Assembly (NCBI RefSeq): GCF_024341905.1
Contig: NZ_BQXY01000007.1
Coordinates: forward strand, 62,001-126,000
Source: Clostridium folliculivorans
Lineage (GTDB): Bacteria > Bacillota > Clostridia > Clostridiales > Clostridiaceae
DNA: 64,000 nucleotides
Direction of reading: 5' to 3'
Shown here: positions 37,169 through 46,006 of the stretch, in pieces
Numbering within the stretch: position 1 is the stretch's first letter
Layout of the letters: each line of letters begins with the position of its first letter
Position numbers and translations under genes: made by a program
The notes under the pieces: model-generated
Told to the model about the DNA's origin: nothing
The model's database searches: none
What the model saw: only the letters and a program-made list of their open reading frames with translations

Positions 37169-38749
37169 TTATTTATATACAGTTAATAAATTTTCAAACT
37201 CTTCTCTTACAGAAGGAACAGATAATCCAACTATAACTTGAATTGCATCTCCGTTATTAACCAAACCATGTGCACCTGCTTTTTTAAATTCTCCAGCTGG
37301 AGCAATTTTAGCTGGATCCTTTACTGTAAGTCTTAATCTTGTTGCACAGTTAGTAACATCCACTATATTTTCTTTTCCTCCTAATAACTCTAGGAAACTT
37401 GCAGCCTTTATGGCATTTTGATTTAATTTCTTACCTTTTCCGTCTTCTTTCATAGCGTTATATTCTTTTTTAGAATATAACTTTGTTTCTTCTTCATCAG
37501 TCTCTCTACCTGGTGTTTTTAAGTTCAATTTTTCAATTAAGAACCTAAATACAAAGTACCAAATAAATGAGAATATTACTCCGATAATAACTTGAGTTAA
37601 ATATGTGTTAAAGTGGAATTTTCCTAGTGGTATCCAGTTTACTGCAAACCAGTTAATGATACCTCCTCCAAAGTCACCAACAACTCCAAATTGAAAGGCT
37701 ATTGTAGAAACTGTTGCTGCTAATAAAGAGTGAACTAAGAATAATACTGGAGCTATAAATAAGAAAGTAAATTCTATTGGTTCTGTTACACCAGTTAATA
37801 TAGCTGTTGTTGCAACTGGAATCATTAATCCTAAAACAGCTTTTCTCTTTTCTGGTTTAGCAGTTTTTAAGAATGCAAAAGTTATACCGATAGAACCAAA
37901 TACTTTCGACATACCTGATAGTGAGAATCCAACTGGATACATTTCTTTTAAAGATTTTGAAGATGTAGCAAATTCCCCTAAATGTTTTACCCAGTAAGCA
38001 GCTGTACCTCCAGGTACAATCGCATTATCATATACAAATGGTGAATAAATAAAGTGATGTAAGCCAGTTGGGATTAATATTCTTTCTAGGAAGGAATATA
38101 CCCAAACTCCCACAGCTCCTGAGGAGATAAAGAATCCTTGCATAGAACGAATACCTATTTGCACCTGTGGCCATAAAATTGCGAAAGCAAAGGCAAGAGG
38201 AATCATTACAAAGAATCCTACCATGTATATAAATGTTGAACCCTTAAATATACCTAAAGCTTCTGGTAATTCTATATCGAAATATTTATCATGAATATAA
38301 ATTACGATTCCTGAAATAATTAAAGCTCCGATCATACCAGTATCTAAGGTCTTAATACCTGCAATCATTGTTAGTCCACTTGAACTTCCTGTTGCAGCCT
38401 TCATATCAACTCCAAAGCTTGAACCCCAATAGGTTAAAATTTGTGATAGGAAATAGTTAAATGTAAGATAAATAACAATTGCTTCTAAACATGCTCTTGC
38501 ATTTTGTTTTTTTGCGAGTCCTATTGGTAAACCGATTACAAAAAGTAGTGGAAGCTGCATGAATACTGTCCATCCACCTTGAGCTATGATATTCCAAAAC
38601 TTAGCCCAGTTTCCATCTGGATTAGCCAAACTTCCCATAACTGCTGTATTAGTGAATAGAATTGCAAACCCAACCACAATACCTGCAAAGGCAAACAGTA
38701 GCGTAGGAGTGAACATTGCTCCACCAAAACGCTGAATTTTTTTCATCAT
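37169..38749 (-). CDS. malB: PTS alpha-glucoside-specific IICB component
   Basis: 526-aa permease: IIC membrane domain (about 1-425, around ten helices, with the GVTEPIEFTFLF signature) and a C-terminal IIB domain with phospho-acceptor C468 in VTNCATRLRL. It takes up and phosphorylates alpha-glucosides such as maltose, using the separate IIA at 35225. The start has two adjacent ATGs after AAGGGTGG. A cre-like site (38826) and a TCACAG palindrome (38875) lie upstream, so catabolite repression plus RpiR control is likely. Confidence 0.94.
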   Translation of the reverse strand: MMKKIQRFGGAMFTPTLLFAFAGIVVGFAILFTNTAVMGSLANPDGNWAKFWNIIAQGGWTVFMQLPLLFVIGLPIGLAKKQNARACLEAIVIYLTFNYFLSQILTYWGSSFGVDMKAATGSSSGLTMIAGIKTLDTGMIGALIISGIVIYIHDKYFDIELPEALGIFKGSTFIYMVGFFVMIPLAFAFAILWPQVQIGIRSMQGFFISSGAVGVWVYSFLERILIPTGLHHFIYSPFVYDNAIVPGGTAAYWVKHLGEFATSSKSLKEMYPVGFSLSGMSKVFGSIGITFAFLKTAKPEKRKAVLGLMIPVATTAILTGVTEPIEFTFLFIAPVLFLVHSLLAATVSTIAFQFGVVGDFGGGIINWFAVNWIPLGKFHFNTYLTQVIIGVIFSFIWYFVFRFLIEKLNLKTPGRETDEEETKLYSKKEYNAMKEDGKGKKLNQNAIKAASFLELLGGKENIVDVTNCATRLRLTVKDPAKIAPAGEFKKAGAHGLVNNGDAIQVIVGLSVPSVREEFENLLTVYK

Positions 38750-38825
38750 TATGAATTACCACCCTTCAATTTTTTTCAGGCCCGATAGGTATATAATAAC
38801 TAGATTATATTTCCTTTTCAATACT

Positions 38826-38839
38826 TGTAACCGTTTTAG
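38826..38839. promoter_or_regulatory. cre-like site upstream of the PTS operon
   Basis: TGTAACCGTTTTAG matches 12 of 14 cre consensus positions, including the central CG, 77 bp upstream of malB. Confidence 0.4.
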
Positions 38840-38874
38840 GTACAATGTATCAATCCTGTGTTTAATCACATTAT

Positions 38875-38890
38875 CTGTGATTTTTCACAG
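38875..38890. promoter_or_regulatory. CTGTGA-TTTT-TCACAG palindrome, candidate RpiR site
   Basis: Perfect 6-bp inverted repeat with a 4-nt spacer, 126 bp upstream of malB. Candidate activator or repressor site for the adjacent RpiR regulator. Confidence 0.4.
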
Positions 38891-38920
38891 TACTCTCTTA
38901 AGAGAATAAATAACCTCTAA

Positions 38921-38970
38921 AACCATTGAAATATCTGCATTTAGCTAGCTTAAAATTTTTATGCTTTCCT
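38921..38970. repeat. Element C, tail fragment (copy 4)
   Basis: CCTCTAAAACCATTGAAATA, then TTAGCTAGCTTAAAATTTTTAT, about 80% matching the tail of copies 3 and 5. No hairpin part. Confidence 0.65.
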
Positions 38971-39039
38971 ACGAAAAAGATAAGTTCTTTTCCATTATAC
39001 TTTGTGAAGACCTTGCTTTCATGACAGATTCCTTTACAG

Positions 39040-39080
39040 AAAAAAAACAGTTTCCTTCATATTAAACGAAAAAAACTGTC
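39040..39080 (-). terminator. Terminator of the RpiR gene
   Basis: ACAGTTT / AAACTGT stem, followed on the minus strand by TTTTTTTTC. Lies just downstream of the regulator stop. Confidence 0.7.
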
Positions 39081-39092
39081 TCTGGTACGTAC

Positions 39093-39857
39093 TTATTTAT
39101 TTTCTCTTAATTTTTTATAAATATTATAATTAACAAACAACATCTCAACAATAATACGTAAAATTACTGTTGATTCATAGGATCTATGGTCATTATTAAT
39201 GTTCACTACTGATGTTGTAATATATATATTCTCATCACTTAAACTAGCAAGAGTATTATCCTTTAATTTTGTAATAGACACTACTTTTACATCAAGAAGC
39301 TTTAGCTTTCTAGCTAGTTCAACAACCCTGCTGGATTCACCGCTTAAGGATATTAAAATAACTAAATCACTTGGTTTTACCAGACTAAAGAAAGCCGGAT
39401 CAATACTTAAGCCTTCAAAATCATAAATACAATCCCCGCCATGTAAAAACATTCTCTTTAATTCTTTACCAACCTCCATTTGGATATCCCCTGAACCATG
39501 TACAAATACTCTATTTGCTTCATATATTAGTTTACATACTGCACTAAAATCTTTTTTCAATATATCATTTATAGCTTTTTTATAGCCTTCGCATATAACC
39601 TTAACAGGCTCAGTTTCCATCTCTACATGCTCACTAGTCTCCCACTTTAAATACACCTTTAATTCACTAAACCCCTTCAAGGAAAGCTTTTGAGCAAATC
39701 TTAATATAGTCGTCCTTGACACATTGCATAAGCTGGCTAGTCCCTCAATACTTAGGTCACTGCATTTCTTTTTGTTATTTGCGATATATCTCCATATGTG
39801 AAAGTCATTAGGCGTTAAATCATCATAGTACTTGTTCACTAATTCTTCTAACTTCAT
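39093..39857 (-). CDS. RpiR-family regulator of the alpha-glucoside operon
   Basis: 254-aa regulator: N-terminal HTH (about 1-75, with CNVSRTTILRFAQKLSLKGF) and a C-terminal SIS phosphosugar-binding domain (VFVHGSGDIQME, ILISLSGESSRV). It lies just upstream of the PTS genes on the same strand but has its own terminator. In related systems (GlvR/MalR) the regulator activates the maltose PTS operon on binding phosphosugar, and that is the likely role here. Start: ATG preceded by a GGGG-rich weak site (GGGGGGCTCTTTTAA). Confidence 0.9.
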   Translation of the reverse strand: MKLEELVNKYYDDLTPNDFHIWRYIANNKKKCSDLSIEGLASLCNVSRTTILRFAQKLSLKGFSELKVYLKWETSEHVEMETEPVKVICEGYKKAINDILKKDFSAVCKLIYEANRVFVHGSGDIQMEVGKELKRMFLHGGDCIYDFEGLSIDPAFFSLVKPSDLVILISLSGESSRVVELARKLKLLDVKVVSITKLKDNTLASLSDENIYITTSVVNINNDHRSYESTVILRIIVEMLFVNYNIYKKLRENK

Positions 39858-40207
39858 TTAAAAGAGCCCCCCATAATCCTGTCATATGCTATATATCCTG
39901 TATTTTATCACAAATTTCTTCGGTAAAATATAGATTATTTAATAATACGTTAAATTTCATATAAGCTATATTATACAGCAGATTTATTGAATACATATTT
40001 ATCTATTTATGGGGGAACAAAAAACTTCTTCATCAAGCCTTTTTTAAACAATTCATCCTACAGAGAGGCCTTACATATTACCTTAATAATAGCATCACTC
40101 TAAGGTACCGTACTTGTTCAATATTAAATAGAAGCTTGCTATAATGCATTATATGTGCCTTATCCATATTTAAAAACTTCACATTTCCAGTACATTCATG
40201 CAAGATT

Positions 40208-40405
40208 TCATTTTGTTTTATAGCTCCTTTCTTTCGTTTCATTAGATAAATCTGAAGCAACTGATGCCTCTGTGTCGTGAAACGATGACATCCATCCCCA
40301 ATAATAAGGGAAATATGCTTGGAAGTAGCTTGCAAAGTATTTTGTCAAAGCTGCGTAAGACTCTTCATTGTACTTTTTAAGCCATTTGTTTTTTCTGTCT
40401 TTCAT
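40208..40405 (-). CDS. Small hypothetical protein
   Basis: 65-aa protein that I do not recognise. It is basic at the N-terminus (MKDRKNKWLKKYNEE), with an aromatic patch AYFPYYWGWMSS in the middle. It is supported by an excellent AAGGAG site 6 nt before the ATG. The neighbouring frame stays open for 85 codons to 40078 across its 3' half, so a frameshift could have shortened a longer protein of about 110 residues. No signal peptide. The gap 39858-40207 holds nothing else that I can identify. Confidence 0.5.
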   Translation of the reverse strand: MKDRKNKWLKKYNEESYAALTKYFASYFQAYFPYYWGWMSSFHDTEASVASDLSNETKERSYKTK

Positions 40406-40587
40406 GTTGATCTCCTTATATTATAGAGTAGTAGTTCTTAAATCCCCTCTCCAAGGGATATTCATCCATAACCTACATCTGCATAAACGTTATATTCTTT
40501 TATTCCTTTGCTATCTACAGTATAAGTCCGAACTTCAATAAATAAAAATATATTATAATATATATATACATAAGCATTTATATATTG

Positions 40588-40785
40588 ATTGGCGCTAAAA
40601 AAGCTCACTGAAGCGACCTTCTTCAGTGAGCTTTTTTAACGCATCTGCCTTTCCGAATATATGAGGAAAATTTGGCAGGCGAATAAGTTTTATTTTTTTA
40701 CTGTTTAGCCATAAAAAACTTCTAAAGCCATTGAAATATCTAAGTTTAGCTAGTTCGAAAATTTTATAGTTACATATACAGTAAA
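40588..40785. repeat. Element C, copy 5 (most complete)
   Basis: Hairpin 1: GCTCACTGAAG / CTTCAGTGAGC with T run. Hairpin 2: CTGCC-TTTCC / GGAAA-GGCAG with the conserved GCATCTGCCTTTCCGAAT. Tail: AACTTCTAAAGCCATTGAAA, TTTAGCTAG, ATACAGTAAA. It is the best reference for the family. It fills most of the gap 40406-40824. Confidence 0.85.
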
Positions 40786-40786
40786 A

Positions 40787-40814
40787 AGGCGCACCAATTT
40801 CTTGGTACGCCTTT
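40787..40814 (-). terminator. Terminator of the LysR gene
   Basis: AAAGGCG-ACCAA / TTGGTACGCCTTT stem followed by TTTTAC on the minus strand, adjoining the LysR stop codon. Confidence 0.8.
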
Positions 40815-40824
40815 CTGACTATAA

Positions 40825-41709
40825 TTAAACTGTAGTATTGAAATATTGCATTACATATCCACGAAAATTTCTGGCCGCTTTAGAAAAATATCGTTGCTCT
40901 TTCCATGCAAGTCGCAGAATATTCTTAAAATCAATCCCATCAATCTTAAGTAAAACAACAGGCAACTCCTTTTTTTCCTCCTCAGAACACGGTAAAAAAG
41001 ACACACCAAGTCCAGCTTCGACTAAATTGATAACCGCTGTAAATTCACTGCACTCACAGATGATATTTGGCACAAATCCATTCTTTTTGCAAAGTTCATC
41101 ACAAAATTCTTGCTGGCTATAATTAGCTCTTAATCCTATAAAGGACTCGTCCCTCAAATTCTCGAAAGAAACTGTTCTGTAACTAGCAAGGGAGTGTGAT
41201 GGTGGTACTGCTAAATAAATGTCTTCCTCCGCCAATTTCATAGTGGATATATTAGAAGGCTCATCAACAGTATTGATAAAAGCAAAATCAATTTCATCTT
41301 TATCCAATAGATGAAGCTTTTCTCTATCATCACCTAGCTGTGTAATATGAAAATTTACCTTTGGATAAAGACGTGCAAAGTTGCCTATGAAATTACCGAA
41401 TTCTTTATTCAAAGATGTAGTTGCAAAGGACACAGAACCAATTTCACTTCCGGATAGATCGGATATCTCCTGTCGCCCTTCCTCAACTTCTTTCAATATT
41501 CTATTAGCCCGTTTTAAAAATGCTTTCCCATATTCATTCAAAACAATATTACGTCCTGTCCGATTAAACAAAGGAACTCCCAAGTCCTCTTCCAACTTAG
41601 CAATCATGGCACTTAAGGCAGGTTGAGCGATTTGCAACACACCGGCGGCTCTTGTCATATGTTGCATGCGAGCCACTGTTTGAAAATATTTAATTTGCAA
41701 CAAGTCCAT
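40825..41709 (-). CDS. LysR-family transcriptional regulator
   Basis: 294-aa LysR regulator: N-terminal HTH (MTRAAGVLQIAQPALSAMIA, then LEEDLGVPLFNRTGR) and a C-terminal effector-binding domain of two lobes (about 90-290). Full length. It is divergent from the short-chain dehydrogenase gene at 41987 across a 277-bp AT-rich gap, the classical arrangement in which the regulator controls the divergent gene and itself. The effector is unknown. A T-N11-A type site was not identified with confidence. Confidence 0.93.
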   Translation of the reverse strand: MDLLQIKYFQTVARMQHMTRAAGVLQIAQPALSAMIAKLEEDLGVPLFNRTGRNIVLNEYGKAFLKRANRILKEVEEGRQEISDLSGSEIGSVSFATTSLNKEFGNFIGNFARLYPKVNFHITQLGDDREKLHLLDKDEIDFAFINTVDEPSNISTMKLAEEDIYLAVPPSHSLASYRTVSFENLRDESFIGLRANYSQQEFCDELCKKNGFVPNIICECSEFTAVINLVEAGLGVSFLPCSEEEKKELPVVLLKIDGIDFKNILRLAWKEQRYFSKAARNFRGYVMQYFNTTV

Positions 41710-41986
41710 AAAGGGTCTCCTATTAATATTATTTTTATTATAAATTAACTAATTTCAATAAATATTTATATGTCATACAATAACATGGCTGATAAAGATT
41801 ATCAAGCACATCTAAATATCCAAGCGCATGTGTACTCATCCTCAACTCTCCTTATAGTAGACTGTATTAATATTTTTAATAAATATAGAAATAATAGTAA
41901 TTAAATAAAATCATACTTTGAAATTTTCACTTAAAGTATAACTTATAAATATTCAAATACATATTTAAAGGAATTAAGGTGATATC

Positions 41987-42781
41987 ATGAAAAGAATATT
42001 AATTACTGGCTGTGGTTCTGGTCTTGGACGTGAAGCAGCTTTTGCCTTAGCTCATAGAGGTCATTGTGTGTATGCAACAACTCATACCGATGAACAAGCA
42101 GATAGAATAAGCCTTTTAAATAAAAAATATAATCTTCCACTTGAAAGCTTTAGATTGGATATTTTAAATAGTGATGATAGACTGAAGGTAGCTAATCTTG
42201 AAATTGATGTTTTAATAAATAACGCAGCTATTGGCAATTCTGGTTCAGTGGCTGAAGTAGATACCAATGTGTATAGAGATACTTTTGAAACAAACGTTTT
42301 TTGCCCAATTGAATTAACTCAACTTGTATTAAAGCAAATGATTTCTCGAAAAAAAGGAAGGATAATTTTCGTCTCTTCTTTGGCTGGACGATCACCTATT
42401 CCTTTTTTATCTCCTTATTGTGCAACTAAATTTGCTTTAGAATCCATCGCTCCGTCTCTAAATGAAGAACTTAAAGAACTTAAAAATGTTCATATTCCAG
42501 TTATTTTAATAGAACCTGGAAGTTATGCTACTGGATTTAATCAAAAGAATATATCAAAGCAATTTAATTGGATGAAGATTAATTCTTATTTTAAAGATAA
42601 TTTACGTTCATTGGAAAGCAAACAATATATGTTGTTCAAACTTACTGAATCCACTAACTTTGATTCTATTATATCTAAATACATAAAAGCAGTAGAAGAC
42701 AAACATCCAAGGGAAAGATATATATCACCTTCCAGTCAAGGCGCTTTTATCAAAGTTAAAAATATATTTAAGAAAAAATAA
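41987..42781 (+). CDS. Short-chain dehydrogenase/reductase
   Basis: 264-aa classical SDR: cofactor motif TGCGSGLG near the N-terminus, NNAAIGN, catalytic Ser in FVSSLAG and YxxxK in SPYCATKFA. The C-terminal 80 residues are variable and likely bind substrate. NAD(P)-linked oxidoreductase of unknown substrate. Start: ATG after AAGGTGATATC. It is probably controlled by the divergent LysR regulator. A terminator (42895) and element A copy 4 follow. Confidence 0.92.
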   Translation: MKRILITGCGSGLGREAAFALAHRGHCVYATTHTDEQADRISLLNKKYNLPLESFRLDILNSDDRLKVANLEIDVLINNAAIGNSGSVAEVDTNVYRDTFETNVFCPIELTQLVLKQMISRKKGRIIFVSSLAGRSPIPFLSPYCATKFALESIAPSLNEELKELKNVHIPVILIEPGSYATGFNQKNISKQFNWMKINSYFKDNLRSLESKQYMLFKLTESTNFDSIISKYIKAVEDKHPRERYISPSSQGAFIKVKNIFKKK

Positions 42782-42789
42782 TATAGTTC

Positions 42790-42888
42790 AAGATGAACCA
42801 CTTCAATCCGAAATCTATTTTCAAAACTCCTCTGGGTTCTGAGAGGAGAATTTGAAAATATAAATTCAACTATGAAGTGGTTCATCTA
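42790..42888. repeat. Palindromic element A, copy 4
   Basis: Arms GATGAACCACTTCA / TGAAGTGGTTCATC are perfectly complementary although several bases differ from copies 1-3. Inner stem TTCAAA-CTCCTCT / AGAGGAG-TTTGAA. Confidence 0.9.
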
Positions 42889-42894
42889 TATCTC

Positions 42895-42932
42895 AAAGGA
42901 AATAGTTTAACTTAAGCTATTTCCTTTAATTT
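42895..42932 (+). terminator. Terminator after the SDR gene
   Basis: AAAGGAAATAG / CTATTTCCTTT stem, then AATTTTT. Confidence 0.8.
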
Positions 42933-43046
42933 TTGCGTAAAGCTTTGTCTTACCTTTATTTCTTATTTCCATAGCTATAAGCATAAGTAGCATTATTGCT
43001 ACTGTAAACATAACCTATTAATAAAATAATAAAAGTGGTGATATTT

Positions 43047-43736
43047 ATGTACCCATATGAATTATTCTCACAATACAATAATGCCTATCCATATGCTTAC
43101 TCACATTTTCAAACACCTTGGTACAACAGTACTAATTTTATCTATCCCTTATACTGGAACAACTTTCAAAGAAACGATTCCATCTCGTCAGGAATAACTA
43201 CTTCAGCATTAGAGTTATCAAACAAAATTCGTGGATTATGGGAACAACATACTGTGTGGACAAGAGCCACCATCGTCAGTATGGTATTCGACTTGCCAGA
43301 TGTAAATTTTGTTACTAACAGGCTTCTTCAAAATCCTGAAGACTTTGGAAATGCTTTTAGAGTGTACTACGGCGACAAGATTGGCTCAAAGCTTAGAGAT
43401 CTGATAAAGGAACACCTTGTAATTGCAGCACAGCTCGTGAAAGCAGCTAAAGCCGGAGATACCAAAGCTGAGGCTGAAATTGAGAAAAGATGGTATGCCA
43501 ATGGCGATGAGATTGCCGCTTTTCTTGCAAGCATAAACCCTTATTGGTCCGAAGAAGCTTGGAAAATGATGTATCGTACACACCTTGGACTAGTTAAATC
43601 AGAAGCTGTTAATCTACTTACTAAAAACTACTCAGCTGAAGCCTCTGTATATGATGAACTTGAAAGGCAAGCCTTGGAAATGGCTGATATGATGACACAA
43701 GGTATTATTAACCAGTTTGCAAGAGATTTTATATAA
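43047..43736 (+). CDS. Conserved protein of unknown function (Firmicute family)
   Basis: 229-aa soluble protein. The N-terminal 50 residues are Tyr/Pro/Asn-rich (PYELFSQYNNAYPYAYSHF). The helical core contains IRGLWEQHTVWTRATIVSM, DLIKEHLVIAAQLVKAAKAG, AEIEKRWYANGDEIAAFLAS and a final ALEMADMMTQGII. I recall homologous core proteins in Bacillus and Clostridium that databases often mislabel as acetylglutamate kinase; no kinase motif is visible here. Start: ATG at 43047 after GTGGTGAT; GTG codons just upstream lie on that site. It is a single gene with its own terminator. Spore or stress association would be a guess. Confidence 0.8.
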   Translation: MYPYELFSQYNNAYPYAYSHFQTPWYNSTNFIYPLYWNNFQRNDSISSGITTSALELSNKIRGLWEQHTVWTRATIVSMVFDLPDVNFVTNRLLQNPEDFGNAFRVYYGDKIGSKLRDLIKEHLVIAAQLVKAAKAGDTKAEAEIEKRWYANGDEIAAFLASINPYWSEEAWKMMYRTHLGLVKSEAVNLLTKNYSAEASVYDELERQALEMADMMTQGIINQFARDFI

Positions 43737-43745
43737 CATATTATA

Positions 43746-43779
43746 AAGGACAAACGATATTTTGCATCGTTTGTCCTTA
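43746..43779 (+). terminator. Terminator after the conserved hypothetical gene
   Basis: AAGGACAAACGAT / ATCGTTTGTCCTT stem followed by ATTTTTTATT. Confidence 0.92.
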
Positions 43780-43847
43780 TTTTTTATTGTCTGCTTATGT
43801 CATTAGCTAATAAAACTTTTGGCCCTTACCATCAAGATAATCTGTAT

Positions 43848-44459
43848 CTATCTCTGTGGAAAAAATGTCAAGCAAAGCTGTTCTAAAAACGATTCTGGTG
43901 AATAACCACGCACATCCTTTTGGAATATATAGGAATCACCTTTTAATAAAGCATATACCAACATATCCGCCCTAAAGACGTTGCTTTGTTCGTTCTGTTC
44001 ACTTGCAGTCATCTCGCTTAATAATTTGACGACTATTTCATGCATTTTATTGTATAGCGGAGTCTGCGTTATGGAATTAGATCTATTGTTGATTGAGCTA
44101 CCATCAATCTCTGTCAACAGTTGGTGATTTTTATCGCCAAAATAAATAAATAATCTGAGAACCTCTTTCAAACGCTGACCAGGCGCATCGGTATGGTGTT
44201 GTATCAAATATTTATCAATATCTTCAAAAAACTTAACAAAATTGTCTCTTTTTAAATCTAAACACAACTCACTTTTATTTTTGTAGCGACGATACAGAGT
44301 CCCCGGACCGATTTGTGCTTCAATAGCAATTTGATTCATACTAACCTCTTTAACACCATATTGCTCAAAAAGTTTCTGTGCCGACTCCAATATTCGCTTA
44401 CGATTTTCCGCGGCATCACGACGTTCAGTCCTTTTGTTTATGTCTTCTGTGCTTTTCAC
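43848..44459 (-). CDS. TetR-family repressor
   Basis: 203-aa TetR regulator. HTH at about 20-65 (RILESAQKLFEQYGVKEVSM, then GPGTLYRRYKNKSEL) and an all-helical ligand-binding domain. The GTG start at 44459 follows AGGAGGTGAT with 7-nt spacing. It is divergent from the quinone-oxidoreductase gene. Two 12-bp palindromes in the intergenic region (44505 and 44531) are the evident operators, one lying between the -35 and -10 of the plus-strand promoter. Expected effect: repression of the oxidoreductase and probably itself until an inducer, perhaps an electrophile or quinone, binds. Confidence 0.93.
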   Translation of the reverse strand: MKSTEDINKRTERRDAAENRKRILESAQKLFEQYGVKEVSMNQIAIEAQIGPGTLYRRYKNKSELCLDLKRDNFVKFFEDIDKYLIQHHTDAPGQRLKEVLRLFIYFGDKNHQLLTEIDGSSINNRSNSITQTPLYNKMHEIVVKLLSEMTASEQNEQSNVFRADMLVYALLKGDSYIFQKDVRGYSPESFLEQLCLTFFPQR

Positions 44460-44495
44460 TCTATCACCTCCTGCTGGAAAACTTCTTAATGGCTA

Positions 44496-44525
44496 TTGAC
44501 AAAAGGAGACTTCTCCGTTTATTAT
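44496..44525 (+). promoter_or_regulatory. Promoter of the quinone oxidoreductase gene
   Basis: TTGACA, 18 nt, TATTAT. A TetR operator lies inside the spacer. The leader to the ATG is about 220 nt. Confidence 0.7.
44505..44516. promoter_or_regulatory. TetR operator 1
   Basis: GGAGACTTCTCC, palindromic except the centre, followed by GTTTATT. It sits between -35 and -10. Confidence 0.68.
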
Positions 44526-44530
44526 TAACA

Positions 44531-44542
44531 GGAGAGTTCTCC
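44531..44542. promoter_or_regulatory. TetR operator 2
   Basis: GGAGAGTTCTCC followed by GTTTATT, 26 bp from operator 1, near the expected transcription start of the plus-strand promoter. Confidence 0.68.
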
Positions 44543-44753
44543 GTTTATTTTCAAAAAGATATTTTTATTATATCATATTTGAAAGAATTATATAGATTTA
44601 AAAACGAATCAAAACATTCAAATGGATTCATAATACATGATGAACTATAAATGAGGTTATTGTTCATCTTATAGTAAATAGAAATGCTTGCTATGACTTG
44701 TTCTGTCAAAAGCAAGTTGACACAGATGTTCATAAAAAAAGAGGAGGTTTCAT

Positions 44754-45722
44754 ATGAAAGCTGCAGTTATTAATAATTTAGGAGATATTCCAAGATACGA
44801 AGATTTCCCTGATCCTGTTTTAAATGATGGTGACGTTACTGTTAAGGTAGAGGCTGTAATATTGGATTTTGCAGTCAAAGCCCTTGTATCAGGTGATCAC
44901 TTTGCCAGCAAACAATTCTATCCAAATTTACCCGCCGTTGTTGGTCATGGCGGTGTAGGTTCTCTAGAAGATGGGACACTTGTGAGTTTTCGAGGCATAA
45001 AGCCTCCATATGGTTCTATGGCGGAAAAGGTAGTGATACCAAAAGCTTACGCAACTCCAATTCCACAAGGCGTGACTGCAGAGCAGGCAGCAGTTATTCC
45101 ATCTGCAGCATTAAGTTCTCTCGGCCCTCTTAGATATGTCGCAAAGCTTCAACCAGGTGAAACTGTGCTGATTAACGGTGCTACCAGTGTTTCAGGTATG
45201 CTTGCCGTACAGATTGCAAAGTACCTTGGAGCAGGAAGAGTTATCGGAACAGGAAGAAATCCAGTATCAGGAGAAAAGCTGAAGGAGTTAGGGGCGGATG
45301 CCTTTATTAACCTTAACCAGCCGGATGAGAAAGTAGTGGAAGCATTAAAAAAAGAAGCCATAAGCGGCTACGATGTTATACTTGATTATCTCTGGGGCCA
45401 CCCGGCAGAAGTTATAATAAACTCATTTACTCCAACTGCGCTCGGTGCACCAATTAAAAGAACTCGTTTCGTTCTCATCGGAGGATTAGCAGGATGGACC
45501 TCACAAATCCCAGGTCAAAGTTTAATAACTTCAGGCCTTGAGATTTACGGAATGATGGGTGCACTGACCCCACCTGATGCTCTTGTTGAGGGTACTAAGC
45601 TTGTATGGGATATGATAAAACAAGGTAAATTAAGCATGGACATTGTAAAGTATCCTCTTAAAGATATTGAAAAAGTTTGGAACATGGAGGAACATGGTAA
45701 GAGGATAGTTATTGTTCCGTAG
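44754..45722 (+). CDS. Zinc-independent quinone oxidoreductase-like MDR protein
   Basis: 322-aa medium-chain dehydrogenase/reductase. Substrate domain first, then a Rossmann domain with NGATSVSGMLAVQIAKYLGA and VIGTGRN. The catalytic-zinc cysteine and histidine pattern of alcohol dehydrogenases is absent, as in quinone oxidoreductases and enoyl reductases. Likely an NADPH-dependent reductase of reactive carbonyls or quinones. Start: ATG after GAGGAGG. Regulated by the divergent TetR through two operators. An AraC-type remnant abuts its 3' end on the other strand. Confidence 0.9.
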   Translation: MKAAVINNLGDIPRYEDFPDPVLNDGDVTVKVEAVILDFAVKALVSGDHFASKQFYPNLPAVVGHGGVGSLEDGTLVSFRGIKPPYGSMAEKVVIPKAYATPIPQGVTAEQAAVIPSAALSSLGPLRYVAKLQPGETVLINGATSVSGMLAVQIAKYLGAGRVIGTGRNPVSGEKLKELGADAFINLNQPDEKVVEALKKEAISGYDVILDYLWGHPAEVIINSFTPTALGAPIKRTRFVLIGGLAGWTSQIPGQSLITSGLEIYGMMGALTPPDALVEGTKLVWDMIKQGKLSMDIVKYPLKDIEKVWNMEEHGKRIVIVP

Positions 45723-45725
45723 ATC

Positions 45726-45866
45726 TCAAATTAAGATGATATAAAATCTCAATACCCTGAGATTCTTCGGGATTTCTATCTTCTGATCTAGGATATATTT
45801 ACTCACAGAAACGCCTGTCTGTTTTTTGAATAAACGTGATAAATAACTATTTAACTCCACCCTCAT
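45726..45866 (-). pseudogene. AraC-family C-terminal HTH remnant
   Basis: 46 codons on the minus strand read ELNSYLSRLFKKQTGVSVSK then YILDQKIEIPKNL and stop. This is the second helix-turn-helix of an AraC regulator (consensus SYLSRLFKKxTGxSxxxYI). The first HTH and effector domain are missing, and no ribosome binding site precedes the ATG. It may be the other end of the AraC fragment at 50182-50541. Confidence 0.8.
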
Positions 45867-45879
45867 AGCAGGTGGAGTT
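45853..45879. repeat. Hairpin AACTCCACC / GGTGGAGTT
   Basis: 9-bp stem with a 9-nt loop, overlapping the 5' limit of the AraC remnant. No T run. It marks the break point of the remnant. Confidence 0.5.
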
Positions 45880-45955
45880 TGACTTCGCACATACTTAGTT
45901 TCTCTGTTGAGAAACTCGTATAAATGTGCTCAGCAGACTAAATCCCAATAATGCA

Positions 45956-45985
45956 AAAATGACATGTGGCAAGGCTGCCACATGC
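45956..45985 (-). terminator. Terminator of the GH16 gene
   Basis: GCATGTGGCA / TGCCACATG stem, then TCATTTTTGC on the minus strand, about 20 nt beyond the GH16 stop. Confidence 0.85.
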
Positions 45986-46006
45986 CATTCTTACCTTATT
46001 AATAAA

